Source of the DNA: Actinomycetota bacterium
GTDB taxonomy: Bacteria > Actinomycetota > Humimicrobiia > Humimicrobiales > Humimicrobiaceae
Length of the DNA stretch: 11,130 nucleotides
Direction: 5' to 3'
Assembly (NCBI GenBank): GCA_023475715.1
Contig: JAMCVO010000505.1
Span: 1 to 11,130 of the forward strand
A program made the position numbers and the translations under genes. The notes beneath the pieces are model-generated. The model did not search any database. It had not been told where the DNA came from and worked only from the letters and a program-made list of their open reading frames with translations. This document shows positions 1 to 6,416 of the stretch, one piece after another; position 1 is the stretch's first letter; every line of letters starts with the position of its first letter.

Positions 1-571
1 GTAATATCTTTATATAATTTTTTATTCCTTCCGGCATCCCGCTGGAATAAGGTACAGCATTGGGATTTTCATAGGGCCCGGCATCGGCTAAACTTGGCGC
101 CCAGCTGTATTGAACATAATCATGATAACCATGAAAATGGCCTTCGAACTTTAATATAACATCCTTGCCTGTAAAATCTCTTGCAAGCCTTATGGAATGC
201 ATCGTAGCTTCAGAACCTGACAGGCTATATCTGCAGAGTTCTGCGGCTGGAACCATTTCACAAATTTTTTTAGCAAGTTCGCTTTGATAAATTGTTTCAT
301 ATGAACAAAGAATCCCCATATCAAGTGATTGCTGGATGGCCTTTACAATTTCAGGATGCTTGTGACCCATTATAGAGCCGCCATGAGAACAGCACATATC
401 GATTAATTCATTATCGTCAACATCTATAATCCGGGAACCAATTCCTTCCTTAAAATATATTGGCCTGTTTAGGGCACGGTTCCATCGTGCAGATGCTGAT
501 CCTCCTGATACAAGTACGGTCTTGGCAAACTCATATAACTTATCTCCGTTTTCACGTTTTAGGCTTTCCAT
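1..571 (-). CDS. Class III aminotransferase, glutamate-1-semialdehyde aminomutase-like (partial, C-terminus beyond window)
   Basis: An open frame starts with ATG at 571 and is still open at base 1, giving the first 190 residues of a protein that in this family is usually about 430 long. It resembles pyridoxal-phosphate enzymes of the glutamate-1-semialdehyde 2,1-aminomutase (HemL) branch. The fragment has the N-terminal region leading into a cofactor-domain strand (DVDDNELIDM, about 50-59), the phosphate-binding turn SGSEATM (118-124) followed by IRLARDFTG, and KFEGHFHGYHD (141-151), which matches the KFEG-YHGH-D segment of the family. The Schiff-base lysine lies beyond the edge. An AAAGGGG Shine-Dalgarno sequence sits 7 bases before the start. 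It lies last in the visible operon, 84 bases after the racemase-like gene and with no haem genes nearby, so a catabolic transaminase or aminomutase of the sugar operon is more likely than haem synthesis. The family call is solid; the substrate is unknown. Confidence 0.88.
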   Translation of the reverse strand, partial: MESLKRENGDKLYEFAKTVLVSGGSASARWNRALNRPIYFKEGIGSRIIDVDDNELIDMCCSHGGSIMGHKHPEIVKAIQQSLDMGILCSYETIYQSELAKKICEMVPAAELCRYSLSGSEATMHSIRLARDFTGKDVILKFEGHFHGYHDYVQYSWAPSLADAGPYENPNAVPYSSGMPEGIKNYIKIL

Positions 572-586
572 TAAAGATCCCCTTTA
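567..586 (-). repeat. Ribosome-binding/start segment, copy A of a near-identical pair
   Basis: The minus strand reads TAAAGGGGATCTTTAATGGA, covering the Shine-Dalgarno sequence and start codon of the aminotransferase gene. The segment at 1515-1533 is the same except for one missing base. See the matching entry and finding. Confidence 0.7.
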
Positions 587-655
587 TAAAAGATTAAAAA
601 TAAATTCATATTAAATAATATTTCTATAAAAAATTCAGATAACAACAGTTTACAC

Positions 656-1312
656 TTACAATCCTAAAACTCTTTTAACTTCCAGCACTCCGCTTCTCAG
701 GCTTGTAAGAACTTTCCCGGCCAGCTCTTTATCCAGATTAGCTGCAAGTCTTGCCATTGAACCCTGTGCAAATACAATTATATCTACCTTACCTGCAAGT
801 TCGGCTGCACCTTTTAAAACTATTTCATCATGCTTTGCAGCATTTCCGCCTATAAGTGCCTCAAAGGCACCTGGGCATATTGTTTTTGTTATCTTTATTT
901 TCTTGCCGGCATCTAGAGCTTTTTTTTCAATCATTGCCGTTGTTGGCTCAAGTGTAGTTTTCAATGTAGCCATTACACCAATACTGGATGATCTTTTTAC
1001 TGCCTCTTCGGCCATTTTCTCATCTATTTTAACAATTGGTGTTAAAATAATCTGCCTTGCAAGATCAGCAACTTCACCAACTGAGGAACATACATTTAAT
1101 ATGCAATCTACTTTGTAATATTGTGCTGAGCTGTAGTAATTTAACATTCTGGCTACCACCGGTTTTGTTACCCCATCATTTGCCAGAACCTCTCTTAGAA
1201 GGCTGTCATCAACTATATGGGTCAGTTCTGCTTGGGGGATGATCTCACTGAAAAGTTTTGTAAGTACATCAACAAGTGCAAAGCCCGTATGTATAAGTGC
1301 TACTTTTTTCAT
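656..1312 (-). CDS. Asp/Glu racemase superfamily protein with only the first catalytic cysteine
   Basis: This 218-residue protein belongs to the aspartate/glutamate/hydantoin racemase superfamily, whose members remove or move an alpha proton using a pair of cysteines. It opens with a beta strand (KKVALIHTG, 2-10). The first cysteine is visible in LNVCSSVGE (72-80, Cys75), followed by PIVKIDEKMAEEAV (92-105) and IGVMATLKTTLEPT (111-124). Where classical racemases carry the second cysteine, it reads VFAQGSMARL (180-189), with Gln/Gly/Ser instead. A protein of this kind is unlikely to be a standard two-cysteine racemase and may be a lyase, isomerase or decarboxylase. Cys146 (TICPGAFEAL) precedes a conserved GAF-AL segment and is not at the usual second-Cys site. 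The ATG is preceded by AAAGGA and the gene begins 10 bases after the E1 relic stop. Superfamily confident; reaction unknown. Confidence 0.85.
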   Translation of the reverse strand: MKKVALIHTGFALVDVLTKLFSEIIPQAELTHIVDDSLLREVLANDGVTKPVVARMLNYYSSAQYYKVDCILNVCSSVGEVADLARQIILTPIVKIDEKMAEEAVKRSSSIGVMATLKTTLEPTTAMIEKKALDAGKKIKITKTICPGAFEALIGGNAAKHDEIVLKGAAELAGKVDIIVFAQGSMARLAANLDKELAGKVLTSLRSGVLEVKRVLGL

Positions 1313-1322
1313 TTCTTTTCCT

Positions 1323-1519
1323 TTATCCTTTATTTAAAATTTTTTTAATGCTATCAATTATTTTCTCCTGGCTTGGTATTATTGCCGATTCAAGAACATA
1401 AGAATATGGTATAGGGCTTTCAAGCTAGGATCCCTTTTCCTCCACAGGTCCACTTCAGCCTTATCTCTATATAACTGGGGATCCTTTATTTTATTGCTCA
1501 TATTAACCTTTCTATCCAT
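1323..1519 (-). pseudogene. Relic of a 2-oxoacid dehydrogenase E1: alpha C-terminal piece joined out of frame to beta C-terminal tail
   Basis: Directly after the transketolase N subunit (11-base gap, AAAGGGG Shine-Dalgarno) a 46-codon frame runs 1519-1379. It contains DPQLYRDKAEVDLWRKRDP (codons within 1501-1427), matching the DP-x-YR-x-K-E-V-x-x-W-x-K-R-DP segment near the C-terminus of E1-alpha subunits of pyruvate/acetoin/branched-chain dehydrogenases. The match ends at RDP. Two bases later, in another frame (1424-1323, ending TAA), the sequence gives ESPIPYSYVLESAIIPSQEK and then IIDSIKKILNKG. This has the pattern of the E1-beta C-terminus (P-x-PY, LE, P, then I-KK-L before the stop). The bulk of both subunits, including all thiamine-diphosphate motifs, is absent, so two deletions or one complex rearrangement are implied. 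A TAG (1427-1425) closes the beta frame upstream. Not a functional E1; translation of a 46-residue peptide from 1519 remains possible. Confidence 0.72.
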
Positions 1520-1533
1520 TAAAGACCCCTTTA
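1515..1533 (-). repeat. Ribosome-binding/start segment, copy B of a near-identical pair
   Basis: The minus strand reads TAAAGGGGTCTTTAATGGA. It begins with the TAA stop of the transketolase N subunit and ends just past the ATG of the relic. It differs from 567-586 only by lacking one A. The similarity stops soon after the ATG, so it is either a shared translation signal or the end of an old duplication. Confidence 0.7.
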
Positions 1534-2412
1534 GCACTTCAGTTCTTTTATTGCCTGGCCGTATTCTTGGGCCGAAGGAGCCCTGCCATGCCAGGAACAT
1601 TTATCTTCCATAAAAGAGACCCCTTTGCCTTTTATTGTATCTGCAATAATTACCGTTGGGGGCCCCTTTGTATCTTTTGCTTTTTGTATTGCTTCTATAA
1701 TTTCCCCGATGTTGTGCCCATTAATTTGTGCTACATTCCATTTAAACGATTTCCATTTATCCTGGATTGGCTCAATCGGCATAACATCTTCGTTATATCC
1801 GTCAAGCTGGAGTTTGTTATAATCTACTATTGCTACCAGGTTATTAAGCTTAAATTTAGCTGCTGACATAGCTGATTCCCAGAGCACACCTTCATTATGC
1901 TCGGCACATCCAATTAAAACATAAGTGTAGTAGGATTTGTTTTTTAGCTTTGCAGCAAGAGCCATTCCAACACCTGCACCAAGCCCGTTGCCAAGAGAGC
2001 CTGTTGTCATATCTATGCCTGGAGTTTTCTTCATGTCGGGATGGCCCTGCAGTATGCTGTTTATCTTTCTTAGTGTATTAAGGTGAGATTTGTCAAAGTA
2101 ACCTTTTTTTGCAAGGGCGGCATACCATATGGGACATGCATGGCCCTTTGACATGATGAAGCGGTCCCTGTCGGCCCAGTTAGGATTGGCCGGATCAATG
2201 TTTAAGAAATGAAAATACAGGACAGTAACTATATCTGCAGCAGAAAGGGAGCCGCCGGGATGGCCCGAGGCTGCCTTATATATCATATCTATTGCATCAA
2301 TTCTCAGCTCGCTTGCTATTTTTATAAGTTGTGCAATTGTCTTTTTTGCCTCTGCTTCAGTTTCTTTCTTATCACCGGCAAACTTAGCCTTTGAAGTCTC
2401 ATTTACTTTCAT
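1531..2412 (-). CDS. Transketolase, N-terminal (thiamine-diphosphate-binding) subunit with altered GDG motif
   Basis: This 293-residue protein is the N-terminal half of a split transketolase, which transfers two-carbon ketol units between sugars in the cytoplasm. The family histidines are present: GHPGGS (50-55, His51), SKGH (88-91, His91), QGHPD (122-126, His124) and WHG (274-276, His275), plus TGSLGNGLG (137-145). The cofactor motif, normally GDGE...N, reads GCAEHNEG (168-175) with the downstream Asn199 (VDYNKLQ) in place. The 30-residue distance from Cys169 to Asn199 equals the Asp-Asn spacing in yeast transketolase, so the metal-binding Asp is replaced by Cys (TGT, 1908-1906). The ATG lies inside the end of the cupin gene (14-base overlap) with AGGAG 12 bases upstream. 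The first 24 residues are a charged extension not typical of the family, and no later start fits. It would pair with the C subunit at 2794-3738. Confidence 0.93.
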   Translation of the reverse strand: MKVNETSKAKFAGDKKETEAEAKKTIAQLIKIASELRIDAIDMIYKAASGHPGGSLSAADIVTVLYFHFLNIDPANPNWADRDRFIMSKGHACPIWYAALAKKGYFDKSHLNTLRKINSILQGHPDMKKTPGIDMTTGSLGNGLGAGVGMALAAKLKNKSYYTYVLIGCAEHNEGVLWESAMSAAKFKLNNLVAIVDYNKLQLDGYNEDVMPIEPIQDKWKSFKWNVAQINGHNIGEIIEAIQKAKDTKGPPTVIIADTIKGKGVSFMEDKCSWHGRAPSAQEYGQAIKELKC

Positions 2413-2764
2413 AATTTTTGTATGCTCCTATTTTTGTGCTTGGTGAAAACATAAATAAAAGTTTTATTGTTTCTTTTCCTGTATTATTAATTGAGTGAAG
2501 ACTGCCCGGTGGAAAATAAACAACCGTACCTGGTTTTATTTTCATGCTTTTTCCGTCAATAACAGCCTCCCCACTGCCTTCAAGACAATAAATGACTTCT
2601 TCTTGACTTTCATGAATATGTCCTGGTGCATGTTTTCCTGCGGGAAATAAAGTAATACCGGCACATAAATTTTTGCAGCCTATTGTTTCCTCTGAAGCAA
2701 GCAGTTTGTAAGCTCTGCCTTTTAACTTTATAAGTTCTACCTCATCTTCGTTTTTACTATACAT
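2399..2764 (-). CDS. Small single-domain cupin protein
   Basis: This 121-residue protein is a single-domain cupin with both signature motifs complete. Motif 1 runs from Gly43 to Gly63, containing HIHESQEE with His49, His51 and Glu56. Motif 2 is GTVVYFPPGSLHSINN (79-94), with His90 as the fourth predicted metal ligand. Such small cupins may isomerise, epimerise or dioxygenate small substrates, or only bind them; the sequence does not decide. The strong AGGAG lies 4 bases before the ATG. The TGA stop lies 14 bases inside the transketolase N gene, so the two are probably translationally coupled. Its position between the two halves of one enzyme argues for a role in the same sugar pathway. Fold confident, function unknown. 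Confidence 0.92.
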   Translation of the reverse strand: MYSKNEDEVELIKLKGRAYKLLASEETIGCKNLCAGITLFPAGKHAPGHIHESQEEVIYCLEGSGEAVIDGKSMKIKPGTVVYFPPGSLHSINNTGKETIKLLFMFSPSTKIGAYKNYESK

Positions 2765-2793
2765 TTTTCTCCTAAATATTCATTATTACTTTT

Positions 2794-3738
2794 TTATTTA
2801 ATAGTTTTCATTTTAATTACTTGTTTTGCCGCTTCTGCTATATGTGCTGAACTCATTCCATACTTATCAAGCAAAAGCTCATACTGGCCTGATTCTGCAA
2901 ATGTATCGGCAAGTCCTATTCTTTTTAGGGGAGTTGGACAATTTTCACCTAAAACTTCTGCAACTGCACTTCCAAGTCCCCCGATTATCTGGTGATCTTC
3001 AACCGTGACTATTGCACCTGTGGATCTGGCCTCTTTTATTATTGCTGCTGCATCAATTGGTTTTATTGTTGGCATATCAATAAGTGAGGCTTGTATACCT
3101 TCTTTTTTTAACAGATCCACTGCCTTTAGTGCGGTATATGTCATATCACCAACAGATATAATTGTTAAATCATTGCCATCATATAATTTGAATGCTTTTC
3201 CTATTTTAAAACTTACATTTTCATCATAAATAATAGGAAGGGGATCCCTTGTCAGCCTTATGTATACGGGGCCGTAATGGGATGCTGCAGCTCTTATTGC
3301 CGATTTGGTCATATTATAATCAGTTGGTGCAATTACACTCATATTAGGCATAACCCTCATTATAGCCAGATCCTCGGTTGCCTGATGTGTAACACCGTCA
3401 GTACATGGAGTAATACCTCCGTGGCTGACTGCAATTTTTACGTTTAAGTTAGGGTAACAGATAAAGGTTCTTACCTGCTCGCAAGCTCTCATTGCTGCAA
3501 AAACAGCATATGTTGATAGAAAGACAATAAGGCCGGTTGAGGCTAGCCCTGCAGCAACCATTGCCTCGTTTTGCTCGGCCACTCCCATATTAAAGAACCT
3601 GTTAGGAAATGCCTTTGCAAAATAGCAGGTTTTGGTTGATGTTGATATGTCTGCTTCGAGAACAACTATGTCCGGGTTCTCTTGGCCCAGTTTTACAAGT
3701 TCCTCGCCGTATGCTTCACGTGTGTAGCCGGTTTGCAT
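2794..3738 (-). CDS. Transketolase, C-terminal (pyrimidine-binding) subunit
   Basis: This 314-residue protein carries the pyrimidine-binding and C-terminal domains of a split transketolase. NMGVAEQNEAM (50-60) holds the catalytic glutamate (Glu55) that activates the thiamine ring. TDGVTHQATEDLA (113-125) supplies Asp114 and His118, spaced from Glu55 as Asp477 and His481 are from Glu418 in yeast transketolase. By the same recalled alignment Arg7, Ser34, His106 and Arg164 match the yeast phosphate-binding set, which suggests a phosphorylated or otherwise anionic sugar substrate. The C-terminal domain includes TVEDHQIIGGLGSAVAEVL (about 246-264). The ATG is preceded by AAAGG and by a good promoter at 3775-3803. 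Unusually, this subunit comes before its partner, with a cupin gene between them. No missing key residue is seen here, unlike in the N subunit. Confidence 0.95.
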   Translation of the reverse strand: MQTGYTREAYGEELVKLGQENPDIVVLEADISTSTKTCYFAKAFPNRFFNMGVAEQNEAMVAAGLASTGLIVFLSTYAVFAAMRACEQVRTFICYPNLNVKIAVSHGGITPCTDGVTHQATEDLAIMRVMPNMSVIAPTDYNMTKSAIRAAASHYGPVYIRLTRDPLPIIYDENVSFKIGKAFKLYDGNDLTIISVGDMTYTALKAVDLLKKEGIQASLIDMPTIKPIDAAAIIKEARSTGAIVTVEDHQIIGGLGSAVAEVLGENCPTPLKRIGLADTFAESGQYELLLDKYGMSSAHIAEAAKQVIKMKTIK

Positions 3739-3774
3739 ATTTTGCCTTTCATATAAATTGTTTTTATAAAAACT

Positions 3775-3803
3775 AATCTATATATAAAATATATATTTGT
3801 CAA
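3775..3803 (-). promoter_or_regulatory. Putative sigma70-type promoter for the transketolase-cupin segment
   Basis: Reading the minus strand, a perfect -35 TTGACA (3803-3798) is followed by an AT-only 17-base spacer and TAGATT (3780-3775, four of six matches to TATAAT). It starts 18 bases past the isomerase stop and lies about 37 bases before the transketolase C start. The spacer also forms a weak TATATAT/ATATATA inverted repeat. This would let the transketolase half of the operon be expressed separately from the transporter half. Confidence 0.55.
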
Positions 3804-3820
3804 GATACTTTACCAATTTT

Positions 3821-5146
3821 TTAAATAATCGTATAATCAATACTTAAAAAATTGCAGAGGCTCACCAGTTCATCGGTATAATCTCCATAACATATTGCAT
3901 AATGCTGGCAATATAGAGTTTCAAGAAATTTCTTTTCCTCGCCCTCGATTTTAAATTTAAGAGCAGGAAATCTACCCTGTCTTAATTCACTATCTAATCC
4001 CATCCCCGTACCAATATTCATAATATATCCATCAGCCCCTTCGTTTATTCTCATAAAAGTAATCTTACCTTTTTTTAGGACAAGAGATACAATCGGTCCT
4101 TCAAATCCGGGATGATTAATATCATTTAGTTGAACTTTTTCGGGATTTTCTGCCAGGCTGTATGGCGCAAAACCGCATGCCGAAAAAATAGCTTCTCCAT
4201 TTTCAACATTTAATATATCACCATAAGCTATCGGTTGTCCTGTTAAACGGTGTAAAATGATTTGACTTACTGTAGTAAGAGTATCGCCTTCGCAGGCTGC
4301 AACGGGCCCTTCTTCTGCAATCAAGGATAAAGCCGGACAGGCAATACACTTATACTCCTGTGACAATTCGTACTGGCATTTTACATTTATGGAATCTAAT
4401 TGGTAGATTTTAATCAATTCTTTGATTGCATAATAAAGCCTTCCTTCTTTCTCAAGATATTCCGGTTTAAGATCCCTGGAAATAGCTGCAAATTTTGTAA
4501 CATTTTTAAGGAATTCACTGTATTGGTTTTTATCGGCACATTGTGCAATATTAAGCAATGAATAAGAATCAATCTGCAGAACTTCCGGCCCGATGATGCC
4601 TCTGAGCTTTAAATGATCAAAGGTTCCTGAATAAATGCTCATTGCAGCATAACCGACAAGTCCTATCCTGGTAGCTCTTAATGATTTGATAGTATCAGCT
4701 ACTTTTACAAATTCAGCAACTTTATCAAGTGTATTTTTATCAGTTGGCAATCCCAGAATAAATTTATGTTTTATTTTCAGTCTCTTTAAAGCTCCCGAAA
4801 AAACAGGCAATGAAACAAAAGAACCAGTAGATTCCATCAAACCTTTATAAGGAAACATTGGGAAACCCCATATTGCTATCGGTAAGTGTTTAATTTCTTG
4901 CACCAGTGACATTACAATTGCAGGCTCGGTCCAGGTATCAAAAAAGATTATAACTCCATCAACATTTTCAGAATTAACTTTGTATCCAAATTCACGTGCG
5001 TTTATTGCATCATCCAAAGGTTTATCATTGCTAAAAATTTCAATTTTTCTTTCAATTAAACTACCTACAGCTTCCCTACCCTTTTGCCTGCTAATATCAC
5101 TTTGATAATCCTTATGTGCCACCCTGATAAATGCTATTTTACCCAA
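3821..5146 (-). CDS. L-fucose/L-arabinose isomerase-like sugar isomerase (COG2407 type)
   Basis: This 441-residue protein resembles the L-fucose isomerase-related family, metal-dependent enzymes that interconvert aldoses and ketoses. Evidence is strongest in the C-terminal half: CEGDTLTTVSQIILHRLTG (285-303), PIAYGDILNV (305-314), SACGFAPYSLA (322-332) and CQHYAICYGDYTDEL (413-427). Glu286, Asp310 and His415 are the likely metal ligands; the 24-residue step from Glu286 to Asp310 equals that between Glu337 and Asp361 in E. coli FucI. The N-terminal half has Rossmann-like strands (GKIAFIRVA, 2-10; RIGLVGYAAM, 160-169). It is shorter than FucI (about 590 residues). The start is TTG with consensus AAGGAGG six bases before it. 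It follows the methyltransferase-like gene and precedes the transketolase pair, which fits an isomerase making the ketose donor. Substrate unknown. Confidence 0.82.
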   Translation of the reverse strand: MGKIAFIRVAHKDYQSDISRQKGREAVGSLIERKIEIFSNDKPLDDAINAREFGYKVNSENVDGVIIFFDTWTEPAIVMSLVQEIKHLPIAIWGFPMFPYKGLMESTGSFVSLPVFSGALKRLKIKHKFILGLPTDKNTLDKVAEFVKVADTIKSLRATRIGLVGYAAMSIYSGTFDHLKLRGIIGPEVLQIDSYSLLNIAQCADKNQYSEFLKNVTKFAAISRDLKPEYLEKEGRLYYAIKELIKIYQLDSINVKCQYELSQEYKCIACPALSLIAEEGPVAACEGDTLTTVSQIILHRLTGQPIAYGDILNVENGEAIFSACGFAPYSLAENPEKVQLNDINHPGFEGPIVSLVLKKGKITFMRINEGADGYIMNIGTGMGLDSELRQGRFPALKFKIEGEEKKFLETLYCQHYAICYGDYTDELVSLCNFLSIDYTII

Positions 5147-5159
5147 AATAATCCTCCTT
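5144..5159 (-). promoter_or_regulatory. Strong Shine-Dalgarno sequence deciding a TTG start (isomerase)
   Basis: AAGGAGG (5159-5153) is followed by ATTATT and the TTG at 5146. No ATG lies near, and the protein begins with a normal strand right after this codon, so TTG is the preferred start. The binding-protein gene has almost the same arrangement (11117-11103). Confidence 0.8.
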
Positions 5160-5220
5160 CTTGATATTTTTTTTAAATAAATAAACTCAAACCATATACT
5201 TTTATAATCAACCTAAGTAT

Positions 5221-5255
5221 TTTAATAATTATGGTATTTTAGTAATTATGGTATT
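5221..5255. repeat. Tandem pair of 18-base AT-rich repeats, 17-base period
   Basis: On the plus strand 5221-5238 and 5238-5255 read TTTA(A/G)TAATTATGGTATT, differing at one base and sharing an end base. They lie just after the stop of the UroD-like gene and more than 70 bases before the isomerase start. They could be paired regulator-binding sites or a slippage product. Confidence 0.6.
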
Positions 5256-5265
5256 GACTAATACC
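5250..5265 (-). other. Small inverted repeat over the UroD-like gene stop codon
   Basis: The minus strand reads GGTATT-AGTC-AATACC, a perfect 6-base stem with a 4-base loop that includes the TAG stop (5260-5258). The following RNA is AU-rich but has no run of U, so this is not a standard terminator. Confidence 0.4.
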
Positions 5266-6397
5266 ACCAATTTTCTTTCAATGTATTAAACATAGCCATT
5301 ATATTTTCCGGGGGAACTCCTGCCTGGATATTATGCACCTGGTTAAATACAAAGCCACCACCCGGCGCCAGGTCCTCTATTCTTTTTTTAACCTCTGCTT
5401 TTACTTCTTCTATACTGCCCCCTGGTAATATATACTGGGTATCACAACCGCCACCCCAAAACACTATATCATTTCCAAATTCTTTCTTTAATTTTTTAGT
5501 ATCCATACCTGCAGCCGATACTTGTATGGGATTTAATATATTGACACCAATATCTATTAGTTCAGGTATTAGAGAATATACGCTTCCGCAAGTATGAAAA
5601 CTGACTTTGGCTTCAGTATGTGATTTTATTGTATTTATAATTTTTTTATATCTTGGTTTGAGCATTCTCTTAAACATTTCCATTGATATAAAAGGAGCAA
5701 TCTGTGTGGCCAGATCATCGCCTGTATGTGCAATATCTATAAGGTCTCCGACCTCTTCCAATAAATATTCCCATGAGACACAAGCGTTTTCTGTTGTTTT
5801 ATCCAGTAAATATTCTGCTGTTTTTCTGTCAGCAGCCATGTCCATAAAGAATTTATCCATTCCTCTCAACCATGAACACATCAGCATTATGCCTGCTCCG
5901 GCACCAGAAACCAATGCATAACCCCTGTTTTTTATATCAATTGCTTTTTTTCTTAAATTTATATATCGTTTTTTATCAGTAAAATCCGGAAATTCATATT
6001 TTTTTATTTCTTCAAATGTATATTCTTTTAATGGATGAAATCTTGCATCAAAATAATATCCATTTTCTTTGGGCATATACCATTTTATCCCCCATTCATC
6101 CGTAAAGTAAAAATATGAATCATCTTCCTTTATGTCCAATATCCATTTTGATGATGGATTGCGATATATACCTCTTACATCAACTTCCAAAAAATTTAGT
6201 ATATCGTCTTCTAAAATCGGGAGCTGCTGGATAACATCAAAAATTTCTATTTCGTTTGGTTTAAAATTTAAATATTTTCTTAATTTCAGATAAGTACTTT
6301 TTACAATAGAAGTTTCATACATTGATCCCAGATCCAAAGGTATCCTGTCTGGCATCTTGTGATTTATAGTTGCTAAAACCCTTTCTAATGAATTCAT
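5258..6397 (-). CDS. Uroporphyrinogen decarboxylase-superfamily protein, probable zinc-dependent methyltransferase type (COG0407)
   Basis: This 379-residue protein has the UroD/MtaA-type fold signature: N-terminal SLERVLATINHKMPDRIPLD (3-22) and conserved blocks SGAGAGIMLMCSWLRGMDKF (164-183), DIAHTGDDLATQIAPFIS (221-238), MLKPRYKKI (245-253) and GGGFVFNQVHNIQAGVPPENI (347-367). It carries His268-Thr-Cys270 and Cys318 (GGGCDTQ), the HxC...C arrangement that binds zinc in corrinoid methyltransferases such as MtaA and MtbA. It is therefore more probably a methyl-transferring or demethylating enzyme than true HemE, and no haem gene is nearby. No corrinoid protein is encoded in the window. It lies between the sugar transporter and the isomerase, a common setting for this poorly characterised group. 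The ATG has GAAGG 8 bases upstream. Superfamily sure; activity inferred. Confidence 0.85.
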   Translation of the reverse strand: MNSLERVLATINHKMPDRIPLDLGSMYETSIVKSTYLKLRKYLNFKPNEIEIFDVIQQLPILEDDILNFLEVDVRGIYRNPSSKWILDIKEDDSYFYFTDEWGIKWYMPKENGYYFDARFHPLKEYTFEEIKKYEFPDFTDKKRYINLRKKAIDIKNRGYALVSGAGAGIMLMCSWLRGMDKFFMDMAADRKTAEYLLDKTTENACVSWEYLLEEVGDLIDIAHTGDDLATQIAPFISMEMFKRMLKPRYKKIINTIKSHTEAKVSFHTCGSVYSLIPELIDIGVNILNPIQVSAAGMDTKKLKKEFGNDIVFWGGGCDTQYILPGGSIEEVKAEVKKRIEDLAPGGGFVFNQVHNIQAGVPPENIMAMFNTLKENWWY

Positions 6398-6416
6398 TTC
6401 TAATGCCTTCTATTGA

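Noticed and set aside
1..571. Haem-biosynthetic hemL
   Set aside because: Only family similarity supports it; the gene sits at the end of a sugar operon and the catalytic lysine region is outside the window.
903..1118. Open frames on the plus strand across the window, such as 903-1118, 1567-1866, 5607-5921 and 7887-8216
   Set aside because: Each lies opposite a well-supported minus-strand gene, shows no recognisable domain and lacks its own conserved start context.
656..1312. Glutamate racemase MurI
   Set aside because: The second catalytic cysteine is missing and the sequence blocks differ from MurI.
1531..3738. 1-deoxyxylulose-5-phosphate synthase or E1 dehydrogenase instead of transketolase
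   Set aside because: The split N/C pattern, SKGH, QGHPD, WHG and DGVTHQ motifs and the domain lengths match two-subunit transketolase.
5258..6397. True uroporphyrinogen decarboxylase (hemE)
   Set aside because: The protein has an HxC...C pattern and the context is a sugar operon without haem genes; it fits COG0407 methyltransferase-like members better.
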